Origin: Triatoma infestans
Taxonomy: Eukaryota > Arthropoda > Insecta > Hemiptera > Reduviidae
DNA length: 64,000 bases
Direction of reading: 5' to 3'
Assembly: GCA_011037195.1 (NCBI GenBank)
Contig: JAAEAF010008042.1
Span: 1 to 64,000, forward strand
Part shown: piece by piece, positions 23,673 through 32,707 of the stretch
Numbering within the stretch: the stretch's first letter is position 1
How the letters are laid out: every line of letters starts with the position of its first letter
Made by a program: the position numbers and the translations under genes
The notes under the pieces: generated by a model
The model's input: the letters and a program-made list of their open reading frames with translations, nothing else
What the model was told of the DNA's origin: nothing
The model's database searches: none

Positions 23673-23690
23673 TGGTGTCAGGTGCGGGGG
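23673..23690 (+). other. Primer-binding site
   Basis: TGGTGTCAGGTGCGGGGG begins two bases after the 5' LTR. The leading TGG complements the universal tRNA CCA end, and TGGTGTCAG fits tRNAs ending CTGACA-CCA, as several animal tRNA-Leu do. The tRNA identity is an inference; complementarity beyond nine bases is unverified. Confidence 0.7.
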
Positions 23691-23753
23691 TCAGACTTGG
23701 AAAAACGTGAAGTGTTTTACAGAAAAGTGACTTTGAACTCGAAGTGTGACAAG

Positions 23754-25000
23754 ATGGTTGTGAAGAAACTAGCCGAACTGACTGTTCCTGAACTGAAGAG
23801 TGAGCTCGAGGAGAGAGACGAGGAAACCATCGGTAAAAAAACAGTTCTTCAACAACGCTTAAGAGATGCGCTCGAAGCAGCAGGGGAAAACCCAGATGAG
23901 TATCTTTTCGAGATAGATTCTATTAAATCTCTGAAGGAAGAACTAAAGGTAGATATAATTCAAAATCATTGGAAGACAAATTGGAAGCAAAATTAGATCA
24001 AAATTCAAAATCATTGGAAGAGAAATTAGCTCAAAATTCCAAATCATTGGAAGACAAATTAGCTCAGAACTCCGTATTATTGGGAGAAGAACTAAAGGCG
24101 GACTTAATTAAAAACTGCGAATTTCTGCGAAAAGAGTTAGACGAGAAATTAACAAGTCAGTTGATGGAAAGTGCGACATCGTTAAGAGAAGAATTACGCG
24201 AAAACTCTCAAACACTGAATGGAAAAATATCTGCAATAGCGAAACGTCTGAAGGAAGTCGAAGAAAACCGCCCTGGATCGATAACCCCGGCAATGCCTAC
24301 ATCAGGACGGGACATACCTACATTTGACGGCAAATCAGCCTGGGAGGAGTATCTAACGTTATTTGAGACGGTGGCTGCGGTGGATGAATGGTCAGCGAAG
24401 ACGAGGGGCTCCATGTTGAGCATGTCACTACGTGGTGAAGCCCTGCAAGTCCTCCGAATTATTCCTATGCAGGAGAGACAGAACTATGATGAACTTATCA
24501 AACATCTGGAAATGCGATTTGGCCAACAGCACATGGAGCCTGTCTACAGGTCGCAGTTGAAGAACAGAATCCAGAGGCCGAATGAAACCCTACAGGAGTT
24601 CGAGGCCGACGTAGTGCGACTGGTCAAGTGCGCTTACCCTACAGTTCCGGATGATGTCTACGAGAGCCTTGCAATTGACAGGTTCCTGGATGGGTTTCGA
24701 GAAGCCGAAACTCAGCAAGCTGTGAAACTAGCTCGGCCCCGAACATTGAATGAAGCGCTATCACAGGCCCTCGAATTTGAAGCGGTGAGGCAGTCAGTGC
24801 GCGGTCCCGCTCGGATCCGTTCTGTGGAAGGCACCACGGAAGAACCTCGTTTGCCAGCACTGGAAGACATTGTGCAGAAGGTTCTCGACGCGCTAAGGAC
24901 CGAGAAACGTGAAGTCCGCTGCTGGAACTGTGGAGGACTAGGACATCTGAGAAGCCGTTGTCCTAAGCCTCAGAAACCCAGGAAGTCGCCGGAAAACTAA
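23754..25000 (+). CDS. Gag polyprotein, SAP-like N-terminus, frame-disrupted
   Basis: The first ATG is at 23754 (MVVKKLAELTVPELKSEL). Residues about 5-40 fit a SAP motif: an amphipathic helix 'LTVPELKSELEER', a Gly-Lys turn and a second helix 'LQQRLRDAL'. SAP modules bind A/T-rich or scaffold-attachment DNA. A coiled-coil follows, made of 11-residue repeats of the 'QNSKSLEEKLA' type. The frame changes near 23960-23970. Positions 23969-25000 continue with the coiled coil, a capsid-like region ('YRSQLKNRIQRPNETLQEFE' and on) and a CCHC zinc knuckle CWNCGGLGHLRSRC at 24920-24961 that binds the element's RNA. The frame offset equals loss of one base; the local sequence suggests a 7-bp unit of a tandem 'tcaaaat' pair was lost. 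Gag forms the particle that packages the RNA. Confidence 0.85.
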
Positions 25001-27735
25001 AAAGGGTTGGCGGGAAGGGGCAACCGTCGATCCGTATTACCGAGGCCCCGGAACATCACGCAACCGTCGCATCTCTGGGATGTACGGCGAACAGCATTTT
25101 TTTGGATGGTGAAGTGAATGGCAGGAACAGAAGACTATTGCTGGACACTGGAGCGACGATGACTATTCTGAAACCCGAAGCCGTCGCCCCGAATAGTCGC
25201 ATAGGGCCAACCAGGTGGGTGCTACGAACAGCAACGGGAGCTTCGGTAACAACCCACGGTGAGACAGTTGCCAACTTCCGTATCGGGGGTATCAGCTTCG
25301 AACACCAGGTGCTAGTGGCCAATATAGAAGAAGAAGTCATCATCGGAATGGACATTATGATCAAATACGGTTTTAAACTGGATTTACAAAACGGCGTGAT
25401 CAAGATAGGACACGAAGAAGTTGTACTCCAAGGACGTGAGGATATGTCGGCACGCGTCGTCTCGACTGAGGACACAACTATCGAGGGACGAAGTGAGGTG
25501 ATGGTACTCGCCAGCTTGGATCGAGTGGTTCCAGAAGGCCGCATAGCGATGTTGGAACCGTTGTTATTTAACAATGGGGCAGGGAGAAATGTCCTGGTGG
25601 CGAAGAGCCTAGTCCACACAGGAAAAGCAGTCCCGGTACGGCTCATGAACATCAATGACTACCCAATTACCATCAAGAAAGGGTGCCTTCTGGGATATTG
25701 TTCACCCATATCTTCGGTTGTTAGACAAGCTCGACACGCCACTACGCAGCCGCAACGGTCATCGAAAGAATTTGAAGACTTCGTTCAGCAGGTGTGTAAA
25801 GACCTTACTGTAGACCAACGTGCGGAAGTTGCAGGCTTGCTGCACCGATACCAAGACGTCTTTGAGCAGGGAGGGGGCTCCAAAGGAAGAACCAGCGTCG
25901 TACAACACCGTATTGATACTGGCGACGCAAGACCTATTCGCCAAACGCCTAGAAGACTGCCCCTGGCCAAACGTGAAGAGGCCGAGCAAATCATCCGTGA
26001 CATGGCAGAGGACGGGGTGATTGAACCATCGAAGAGCCCATGGGTATCTCCCGTAGTGCTGGTGAAAAAGAAGGATGGCTCTTCTCGCTTCTGTGTCGAC
26101 TATCGTCAACTCAACAACGTGACGAAGAAGGACCGTTACCCCCTAGCCCGGATTGATGACACGCTTGACACTTTGGTTGGCTGCAACATCTTTTCCACCT
26201 TGGACCTGAAGAGCGGATATTGGCAGGTGGGATTACACCCCGAGGATAAGGAGAAGACAGCTTTCTCTATCGGCTCAGGTTTGTGGCAGTTCAATGTAAT
26301 GCCGTTTGGGCTGTGTAATGCTTCAGCCACGTTCGAGCGTCTGATGGACAATGTCCTGCGAGGAATGGCTTGGGAAACCTGCCTGGTCTACTTGGATGAC
26401 GTCATCGTCTTGGGTAAATCGTTCACAGAACATCTGAAGAACTTGGAACAAGTGTTCTTGCGTCTACGAGCAGCCAACCTTAAACTCAACCTCAAGAAAT
26501 GTAACCTGCTGCAGAAGAAGGTCCACTTCCTTGGCCACGTTGTTTCAGGAGAAGGTGTCTCTGTGGACCCGCAGAAGACAAATGCTGTAAAGGAGTGGCC
26601 AACCCCTAAGGACAAGCACGAGGTAAGAAGCTTTCTTGGGCTCTGCACCTACTATCGCAGGTTTGTTCCAGGGTTTGCCAACATCGCCAAGCCTCTTACT
26701 CGGCTGACAGAAGAAGGACGCAACTTCGTCTGGGATGACTCTTGCCAGCGCGCGTTCGAGGAACTGAAGAGGACACTGATGGCGGCCCCAGTACTCAGTT
26801 ATCCCCGGCCCGAAGGGAAGTTCATACTAGACACGGATGCTAGTAACGTGGGCATTGGAAGTGTCTTATCCCAGCTCCAGGATGGGCAGGAGAGAGTGAT
26901 CGGGTACTTCAGCAAGACCCTGTCAAAGCCAGAACGCAACTACTGTGTGACACGCAGGGAACTACTGGCCGTGGTCAAGTCAATTGAACACTTTCATAAG
27001 TACTTGTATGGACGGAGCTTTCTCCTGAGGACTGACCATGCTGCGCTGTTGTGGTTGCTCCGATTCAAGAACCCGGAGGGACAAGTTGCACGATGGATCG
27101 AAAGGTTACAGGAATATGATTTCACCACTGAACACCGTGCTGGACTGAACCACCGAAATGCCGATGCCCTGTCAAGAAGACCCTGCCAGGAAGAATGTAG
27201 ACACTGCAGTCGACTGGAGGAGACTGCGGCAACGGCTTGCAGGGTTACTGTCACCGATGACAATTGGCAGATCACTGAGATCCGCAAGGAGCAAGAAGAA
27301 GATCCAGACCTAAACAAGTTGCTGAAATGGAAGAGAGAAGGAAACAGGCCGACCTGGGAGGAAATTGCTCATCTCTCTCGCAGGCTGAAGTCATATTGGG
27401 CTCAGTGGGACTCCTTACTCCTGCAAGATGGTCTTCTGAAAAGAGTCCTGGAGAGTGAAGACGGAACGTCGAACCGACTTCAGATAGTGGCTCCAACGAA
27501 GCGGATACCTGAGATATTAAAGTTACTCCATGACGGAACATCTGGCGGACACTTGGGTGTTCGGAAGACATTGGACAAGATTAGGCAGAGGTTTTACTGG
27601 CTTAACTGCAAGGACGATGTAAAAGACGTGCAGGAAGTGCGTGGTGTGTGCTACGGCCAACGGACCCCACCGAAGGAAGAAGGCACCCATGAGGCAGTAC
27701 AACGTCGGAAGCCCTTTCGAAAGGATTGTAGTTGA
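24967..27735 (+). CDS. Pol part 1: protease, reverse transcriptase, RNase H, integrase N-terminus
   Basis: This frame is open from 24967, overlaps the end of gag by 34 bases in the -1 frame, and has no good ATG. A Gag-Pol made by -1 frameshift is likely, with slippage possible near 'ggaaaac' at 24991-24997. Numbering codons from 25102: protease LLLDTGATMTIL (Asp15) and a flap/core IIGMDIM; RT with FSTLDLKSGYW (Asp368), PFGLCNASATF and YLDD (430-433); RNase H with LDTDAS (577-579), Glu620, RTDHAAL (Asp645) and NADALSR (Asp688); integrase zinc-finger start HDGTSGGHLG (His810, His817). The frame fails after 27627, where two bases appear to be missing, and the last 35 or so codons to the stop at 27735 are out of register. 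Confidence 0.93.
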   Translation, partial: ASETQEVAGKLKRVGGKGQPSIRITEAPEHHATVASLGCTANSIFLDGEVNGRNRRLLLDTGATMTILKPEAVAPNSRIGPTRWVLRTATGASVTTHGETVANFRIGGISFEHQVLVANIEEEVIIGMDIMIKYGFKLDLQNGVIKIGHEEVVLQGREDMSARVVSTEDTTIEGRSEVMVLASLDRVVPEGRIAMLEPLLFNNGAGRNVLVAKSLVHTGKAVPVRLMNINDYPITIKKGCLLGYCSPISSVVRQARHATTQPQRSSKEFEDFVQQVCKDLTVDQRAEVAGLLHRYQDVFEQGGGSKGRTSVVQHRIDTGDARPIRQTPRRLPLAKREEAEQIIRDMAEDGVIEPSKSPWVSPVVLVKKKDGSSRFCVDYRQLNNVTKKDRYPLARIDDTLDTLVGCNIFSTLDLKSGYWQVGLHPEDKEKTAFSIGSGLWQFNVMPFGLCNASATFERLMDNVLRGMAWETCLVYLDDVIVLGKSFTEHLKNLEQVFLRLRAANLKLNLKKCNLLQKKVHFLGHVVSGEGVSVDPQKTNAVKEWPTPKDKHEVRSFLGLCTYYRRFVPGFANIAKPLTRLTEEGRNFVWDDSCQRAFEELKRTLMAAPVLSYPRPEGKFILDTDASNVGIGSVLSQLQDGQERVIGYFSKTLSKPERNYCVTRRELLAVVKSIEHFHKYLYGRSFLLRTDHAALLWLLRFKNPEGQVARWIERLQEYDFTTEHRAGLNHRNADALSRRPCQEECRHCSRLEETAATACRVTVTDDNWQITEIRKEQEEDPDLNKLLKWKREGNRPTWEEIAHLSRRLKSYWAQWDSLLLQDGLLKRVLESEDGTSNRLQIVAPTKRIPEILKLLHDGTSGGHLGVRKTLDKIRQRFYWLNCKDDVKDVQEVRGVCYGQRTPPKEEGTHEAVQRRKPFRKDCS

Positions 27736-29194
27736 CATCGTAGGTCCTTTTCCGAGAACAGATGTGGGAAACAAATACATTTTGGTGGCTATGGACTACT
27801 TCAGCAAATGGGTGGAGGCCTACGCTTTACCCGACCAAGAAGCGTCAACTGTAGCAGATGTGCTGGTCAAGGAGCTCGTGAGCCGTTTCGGTGTGCCCCT
27901 TGAACTCCACTCCGACCAGGGGCGGAATTTTGAGTCGACGGTGTTCCAGGACATGTGCAAGATACTGGGAATAAGGAAGACGAGAACAACTGCACTACAC
28001 CCGCAGTCTGATGGGATGGTAGAAAGGATGAATAGAACCATCGGAAAGCATTTGTCTAAGGTTGTCTCCGACCATCAACGAGACTGGGACCAGCATCTTC
28101 CTTTATTCTTGTTGGCGTACCGTTCCGCTGTCCACGAAACAACTGGCCTAAGTCCTGGGAAAGTATTGTTTGGACGAGAATTGAGACTGCCCTGTGACCT
28201 GAAATTCGGATGCAGACCGGATGAAGAAGTGGCTGGGGAAGACTATGTGTCGAACCTCCGAAGAAGAATGGACACCATGCATGACAGAGTTCGGTCATCT
28301 ATTCAGGATGCAAGTGACAGGATGAAAGACCGTTACGATATAAATGCTGACGATGGGGGTTACCAAGCGGGGGACCTTGTGTGGTTGTTCGACCCTAAGA
28401 GACGTCGAGGTTTTTCACCGAAGCTGCAGCGCCCTTGGGATGGCCCGTATGAGATTGTCAAGCGGATCAACGATGTCATATACCGCATAAGAAAGAGGCC
28501 GAACGGCAAACCACGTGTGGTTCACTTCAACCGGCTCGCACCATACCTGGGAGACTCGCCCGATGAGCAGAACATTCGAATTTGCAGAGTACCCAACGAA
28601 GAGCCAACATTCCACGAGTTCATGGAGCGACAGGACATCAGTCACGAGATTCGTTATGGAGTCACGACGGAAGTTGTGCTGGACTTGGTTGAATCACCCA
28701 GAGAACACGCACTGGCCCATTGTGCTGCTCAGGACATATTAATGTCAAGGGGACTGAGCAGAGTAATCCAGAAGAGGTTTGGCCGACCCAAGATTATGGA
28801 AGACCAGAAGCCGGCCGTTGGAAGTGTCTTATACTCGGAGCAGAATGGGCGACACCTGTTTTACCTAATCGCAAAGGCACGCCCCGGTGAGAAATCCAGC
28901 TATCTCAACTTGTGGAACTGCTTGCTCAACATGCGAGACCATCTCCTGAGGCTCAACCTCACCAGGCTCAGCGTACCCAAGCTCGGATCCGGATTCGACG
29001 GGTTAGATTGGCGAATTGTGAGGAACATGCTCGAGGTACTATTCCAGCACACCGGCATCGCGATTCAGGTTTGCTGCTTCAATCCGTGGGCCAAGAAAAA
29101 CACGAAGGAAACTGCCGATGGCGTACCAGTGGGGCAGGCTGCTCCTACCGTCACCACACTTATGGATACCAGTTCCGGGACGGAACAGTCTTAA
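27623..29194 (+). CDS. Pol part 2: integrase core, GPY/F module and TARG1-like macrodomain
   Basis: Continues Pol in the +1 frame. It starts with the zinc-finger cysteines (CRKCVVC, about 27629-27649) that complete the two histidines of part 1. Numbering codons from 27641: the integrase catalytic triad is Asp32 (VVDIVGPF), Asp92 (HSDQGRNF) and Glu128 (MVERMNRT) with the canonical 35-residue D-E spacing. A GPY/F module (WDGPYEIVKR) is at 266-275 and 'VVHFNRLAPY' at 293-302. Integrases of this family normally end soon after this. Here the frame runs on for more than 200 codons: a linker, a macrodomain (about 338-482) and a 35-residue tail, ending at a TAA 11 bp before the 3' LTR. No stop or frame change interrupts integrase core through macrodomain. 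Confidence 0.92.
   Translation, partial: KTCRKCVVCATANGPHRRKKAPMRQYNVGSPFERIVVDIVGPFPRTDVGNKYILVAMDYFSKWVEAYALPDQEASTVADVLVKELVSRFGVPLELHSDQGRNFESTVFQDMCKILGIRKTRTTALHPQSDGMVERMNRTIGKHLSKVVSDHQRDWDQHLPLFLLAYRSAVHETTGLSPGKVLFGRELRLPCDLKFGCRPDEEVAGEDYVSNLRRRMDTMHDRVRSSIQDASDRMKDRYDINADDGGYQAGDLVWLFDPKRRRGFSPKLQRPWDGPYEIVKRINDVIYRIRKRPNGKPRVVHFNRLAPYLGDSPDEQNIRICRVPNEEPTFHEFMERQDISHEIRYGVTTEVVLDLVESPREHALAHCAAQDILMSRGLSRVIQKRFGRPKIMEDQKPAVGSVLYSEQNGRHLFYLIAKARPGEKSSYLNLWNCLLNMRDHLLRLNLTRLSVPKLGSGFDGLDWRIVRNMLEVLFQHTGIAIQVCCFNPWAKKNTKETADGVPVGQAAPTVTTLMDTSSGTEQS
28652..29086 (+). other. Macrodomain (TARG1/OARD1-type ADP-ribosylhydrolase) within Pol
   Basis: This region of about 145 residues follows the TARG1 plan in order: a first strand (TTEVVLDL), 'ALAHCAAQDILMSRGLS' with the LAHC strand and Met-x-x-Gly turn, 'VIQKRFG', 'VGSVLY', 'LFYLIAKARP', 'YLNLWNCLLNMRDHL', 'LSVPKLGSGFDGLDW' and a last strand 'IAIQVCCF'. 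In human TARG1 the hydrolase residues are Lys84 and Asp125; the aligned positions here are Lys412 (codon 28874-28876) and Asp453 (codon 28997-28999), so both are kept. TARG1-type macrodomains remove ADP-ribose from glutamate/aspartate and can act on ADP-ribosylated DNA. The family call comes from motif order and catalytic residues read by eye; activity is an inference. Confidence 0.82.
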
Positions 29195-29205
29195 GGAGGA
29201 GGTAG
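29193..29205 (+). other. Polypurine tract
   Basis: A purine-rich AAGGAGGAGG run immediately upstream of the 3' LTR, overlapping the pol stop codon. It is the expected primer for plus-strand DNA synthesis. Confidence 0.75.
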
Positions 29206-29761
29206 TGTTGCAAGCAGGCGAGAGGTTCAGGGCGGCTGGGGCCAGGCGCCCGGTAGAGTTGGAGTGGGGCAAGTAGGTGCGTGGAAGTGTCTCGACTAGC
29301 CGAGGGCGGGCTAGATGCTTGTGGAAGGGTCTAGGCCAGTACCGGCCAGGCGCCCGGTAGAGTTGGAGTGGGGACGTGTCTCGACTGGTCGAGGGCGGGC
29401 TAGATGCGTGTGGAAGGGTCTAGGCCTGCCCACCCCAGCGTATATAAATGAGCCGGCGTGCAGTCCAACAGCAGTTCTTTGGACGCAGGGCTATCTGCGA
29501 GCGTGTTTACATCAGTGATAATTCAAGTGTGACAGTGTGGATACTATTGTGACAGTCTAGGATAGTTTAGTGAATATTTTAATAGAATTAGTTTAGTTAA
29601 GTGAATAGTCTAGTGAATATTTTAATAGAGCTAGTTTAGTTAAGTGAATAGTTTAGTGAACTATAATAAGCGTTTTAAATTAGTGTTAAAATAAAGACGA
29701 GTCTAGTAGATATTGTGTTACTTATTTATTTCCTAGTCTGACCTACAACGAACTAGTAACA
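29206..29761 (+). repeat. 3' LTR (556 bp)
   Basis: Nearly identical to the 5' LTR over its whole length, with the same internal duplication, TATA box and AATAAA (29690-29695). It ends AACA and is followed by ATAT (29762-29765), the copy of the target duplication. Confidence 0.95.
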
Positions 29762-29816
29762 ATATATCTTATACCGATATTGAGGTGTTATTTATCTATC
29801 AACATCTCCTCCTACA
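29762..29816 (+). mobile_element. Older LTR-like sequence, right part
   Basis: Continuation of the LTR-like sequence interrupted at 23117; it ends 'catctcctcctaca'. See the left part at 22846-23117. Everything here depends on the TGTAGG/CCTACA tips and the TATA/CAGT-rich leader of the left part. Confidence 0.35.
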
Positions 29817-30119
29817 ACCATTACACTAGGAAAATACCGATGAAGTTCAATGTGAATATAACTCTAACACTCCACCAAATGCATGAGCTCTTGCGACATT
29901 TACGGAAATTATAGAAACTTAAAACTTTCGTTTAATAATAATACACTTTATTTAAAAGAAAATATTACAACAAAAAATAAGTAATTAGTATTACATATAG
30001 CATGGCATGAAGCCATCTGCCAGAGTTTGGTTATTAATTATATATAAAAAGAAAAGCAAAATTACATATAACAAACAAAATTACTATTTTGTTTTATTAT
30101 AATTATTAATTATGAAATT

Positions 30120-30620
30120 GTAGGTATTAATGATTGGCTTTATTTCTATAATCTAGAGCTTGTTGAACAAATTTTACAAAAACAAGGCAATCAGTTATAT
30201 TGGAGAGGTAAGAAATCACAAACTGTGATGAAAGTGAACCCATTCCAATGTGTAAGACTTTACATGAGCCAGTGCAGAACATTGACATAAGAAGTGGAAC
30301 ATATCCTCTCGTTCATTTAGATTACACAAGTGGCACCGCTCTTTATCCGGGACTTTATTAAACCATGGGACACAATTGTAGATTGAGTAATTCACCCCTT
30401 ATTTTAAACAATATGCTCAAATCTTTAAGATTAACTTCTTCATTTAGCCCAACATTATATGTAGAGAGATTTTTATTAATATCCAACAGCTGTTTATAAA
30501 GAGGGAAACGATCAGGCTTCAGAGCACGACTCACAGTCTCCTCCTGATCACTTGTTCTGATTTTCTCCAACATCAGTAGGACTGAACTTCCCAGTCTGGT
30601 AAATTATCTAGACTAAAACT
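30120..30620 (-). pseudogene. LINE C-terminal fragment with CCHC finger
   Basis: On the minus strand, LFKIRGELLNLQLCP is followed in a shifted frame by CHLCNLNEREDMFHFLCQC, a C-x2-C-x9-H-x3-C finger, then SALAHVKSYTLEW. 'K.R.ELLNL' plus this finger is the carboxy end of several animal LINE ORF2 proteins (I/jockey-like groups). The frame shift separates the two blocks, and no RT motif is nearby. Confidence 0.65.
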
Positions 30621-30954
30621 GAATTCTATTGAGTATTTCTGTAAAAGATCCGACTAGCATTTAAACCAAAGAATATTCTTTTTAACAACTTCTGAGGCTA
30701 CAATATTAGTTAAACGGGAATCAGGAGAAGAAAAAATTGTAATGCAATATTTAATATGAAGATTTAATGTGAAGCAAAAATCTTTCGTTTAGGTATTACC
30801 ATGAATACATGTATTCAATAAAAGAAGATAATGGTCAAAAATCTATCTAGAACTACCATATAGTTCTTCAGTTTTTTTATATTTACTCGAAATTGGTTCC
30901 AAATATTGTCCAGAACTTGGTATTTTTACTAACAATTTTTTTTTTCAAATATTT

Positions 30955-31090
30955 TTTACTTTCTTTTACTCCTAGTAGTTGCAATCGGGTCAAATTTTCG
31001 TAATTTGATGAAAGTGAATTAGGGTGGATTGAAATACATGTTTTTAGCTCATCTGAGTATGAAAAAATGGTTATTATCGAATCATCTATT

Positions 31091-31130
<40 letters not shown>

Positions 31131-31520
31131 CAAAATATACCTAAAACGAAAAATCGCAGGAAGTTCAAAGGAAGACTTGGTATTTCTTTTTAGTACTATC
31201 ATCGCATCTGGCACGAAGATTTCGGGCAAAATCCATCCATCCGGAAGTGCCATTTACTGAATGTTTTTTTTTATTTTATTTTGTCTTGATTTTCTTTAAA
31301 CTTTGTACACTACTCACATACATCAATAACTATTACTTTTATTTCCCAAGAAAATTGATTTTTTTTGGTGGGTTCTGATCGTTATGCTTTCCACTAAAAC
31401 ACCACATCCAGTACAATGTATGGCCTACCACCTAGATATTATTTAATACCCATTAGAAGCATTGATAGAATTCCAAATTTTTTAAGAAAATCGGTTAAAT
31501 TGGAAGTGCGTCTTTACAAT
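30955..31520 (+). repeat. Dispersed repeat family copy with (GT)n
   Basis: Modules in family order: 'tttacttctttactcctagtag'-like start, 'gggtcaaattttcgtaatttga', 'catctgagtatgaaaaaatgg', a (GT)n tract at 31093-31128, 'atccggaagtgccatttactgaatg', and 'aaaatcggttaaattggaagtgcgtctttac' at the end. Confidence 0.7.
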
Positions 31521-31659
31521 ATTGGTTTTTGTGATGGGGGGGGGGAATTTTCTCTGAACGACTACTAAGATTTTCTATATACTTGGAGAACTAACTGCTC
31601 AGTTATAAACCTGATTTTTCCGAATAAACCCCGATTTTAGAGCGCTTGGTTAAAAACCT

Positions 31660-32240
31660 TTTCAGATGCCATGGGCGAGCCCCTCATCTACAGCACCCCC
31701 CACCAAGTTAAGATCCCTAAGGGATCTTAATATTCTGGAGGCTCTAGGAAGAGTATGTTCCCCTCCTCCTCCTCCTGGTAGTTCATAGTTACTTAGGTTC
31801 CTGAATCTTCTCTGAATGCCAGCAGACCGTTAGGAGATGCATTGGAGTTTCCTCGATCTCCCAGAGAATCTGCACATGTTGTCACTCTCCAAGCCCAGTT
31901 TTGTCAGGTGTCACTTGAGTCTACAATACCCCGTGAGGAAACCCTTAAGATGCGGAACTTATTCTTACTCCTCAGTAAGATGCAAGCTTCCGACCCCCAG
32001 CTGATCTTTGCCTGCCTAAGCCCCCTGGGAGGAAGTACCAGAGTGAGACCACCTTGTTTCCTCCTCCTCCTCCTCCTTCTTGAGTTCTTCTAGGAGAGAC
32101 TGGTCGCTGACCCCACAAAATGGTTCAGGCCCCAGAAATGGATATCCAGCGCCTTTCCATGGCAGAACGTTGACCATCTCATTTCCTTCAATGCCAACAT
32201 ACCCTGGCACCGAAAAGAGGGTGGTGGCTTTATTCTCCCT
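31660..32240 (-). pseudogene. LINE RNase H and C-terminal remnant
   Basis: Minus strand: PGYVGIEGNEMVNVLP (the 'PGH.GI.GNE.AD' RNase H block, with the catalytic Asp position changed to Asn), then GAGYPFLGPEPFCGVS and SLLEELKK. Further on, near 31880-31830, ILWEIEETPMHLLTVC matches the 'CRIC..EEETPMHL..DC' finger of the fragment at 58640-58930, with the finger cysteines mostly lost. Same LINE family, decayed. Confidence 0.7.
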
Positions 32241-32669
32241 GCCCAGGTGATTAAGCTTACCTAACCATTTCCAAGCTATTTTAGAATTATAACATGGGGT
32301 GTCTCAGGTTTAAATTAGGTTTAGGTTTACATTTAAACTGCACAAGCTTTGTTAGTTTCGACAGAGAAAGTTCTTGTGAGTAATTCACACCAGATTGGTT
32401 TTTTTTTTTTTACTTTTGTAAAATGAATCAAATCTTGAGCAATACAAGCTGGCATATCTATCTTTTCAGTGAAAATGTTACTTGCTACTTTACAGCAGAT
32501 AACCCAATATCTCAAAAACAAAAGATAATTACACAGAAATATAAGAGTTTATTTTCAAATAGTAAAAATGTTACTCAGATAATTAAAAGGATTAAATTGG
32601 TTGGCTTTGGTAAAAGAATATATAAAATGAACAGATAGATAGACGTAAAGAGAAAAAAAGAAGGAAAAG

Positions 32670-32707
<38 letters not shown>

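Larger units (their letters stand above)
23118..29761 (+). mobile_element. Gypsy-type LTR retrotransposon with SAP Gag and C-terminal macrodomain, 6644 bp
   Basis: Complete structure: TGTT...AACA LTRs of 553 and 556 bp, a primer-binding site at 23673, gag, protease, RT, RNase H, integrase, macrodomain, a polypurine tract at 29193-29203, and an ATAT flanking duplication. By hand alignment the LTRs differ by about six substitutions and two small indels, so insertion is recent. Domain order PR-RT-RH-INT is that of Metaviridae (Ty3/Gypsy). There is no env frame. The element is visibly richer in G+C than its surroundings. Two frame disruptions (gag near 23965, integrase near 27628) make this copy non-autonomous. 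Confidence 0.95.

Noticed and set aside
25056..25655. 199-codon open run on the minus strand
   Set aside because: It is antisense to the protease/early RT part of pol, which has clear domains on the plus strand. The same holds for the other minus-strand runs between 24.1 and 29.3 kb.
28560..29194. Envelope gene, or chromodomain, as explanation for the extra Pol C-terminus
   Set aside because: No signal peptide, membrane segment or glycoprotein pattern is present, and no chromodomain aromatic-cage pattern. The motif order fits a macrodomain instead.
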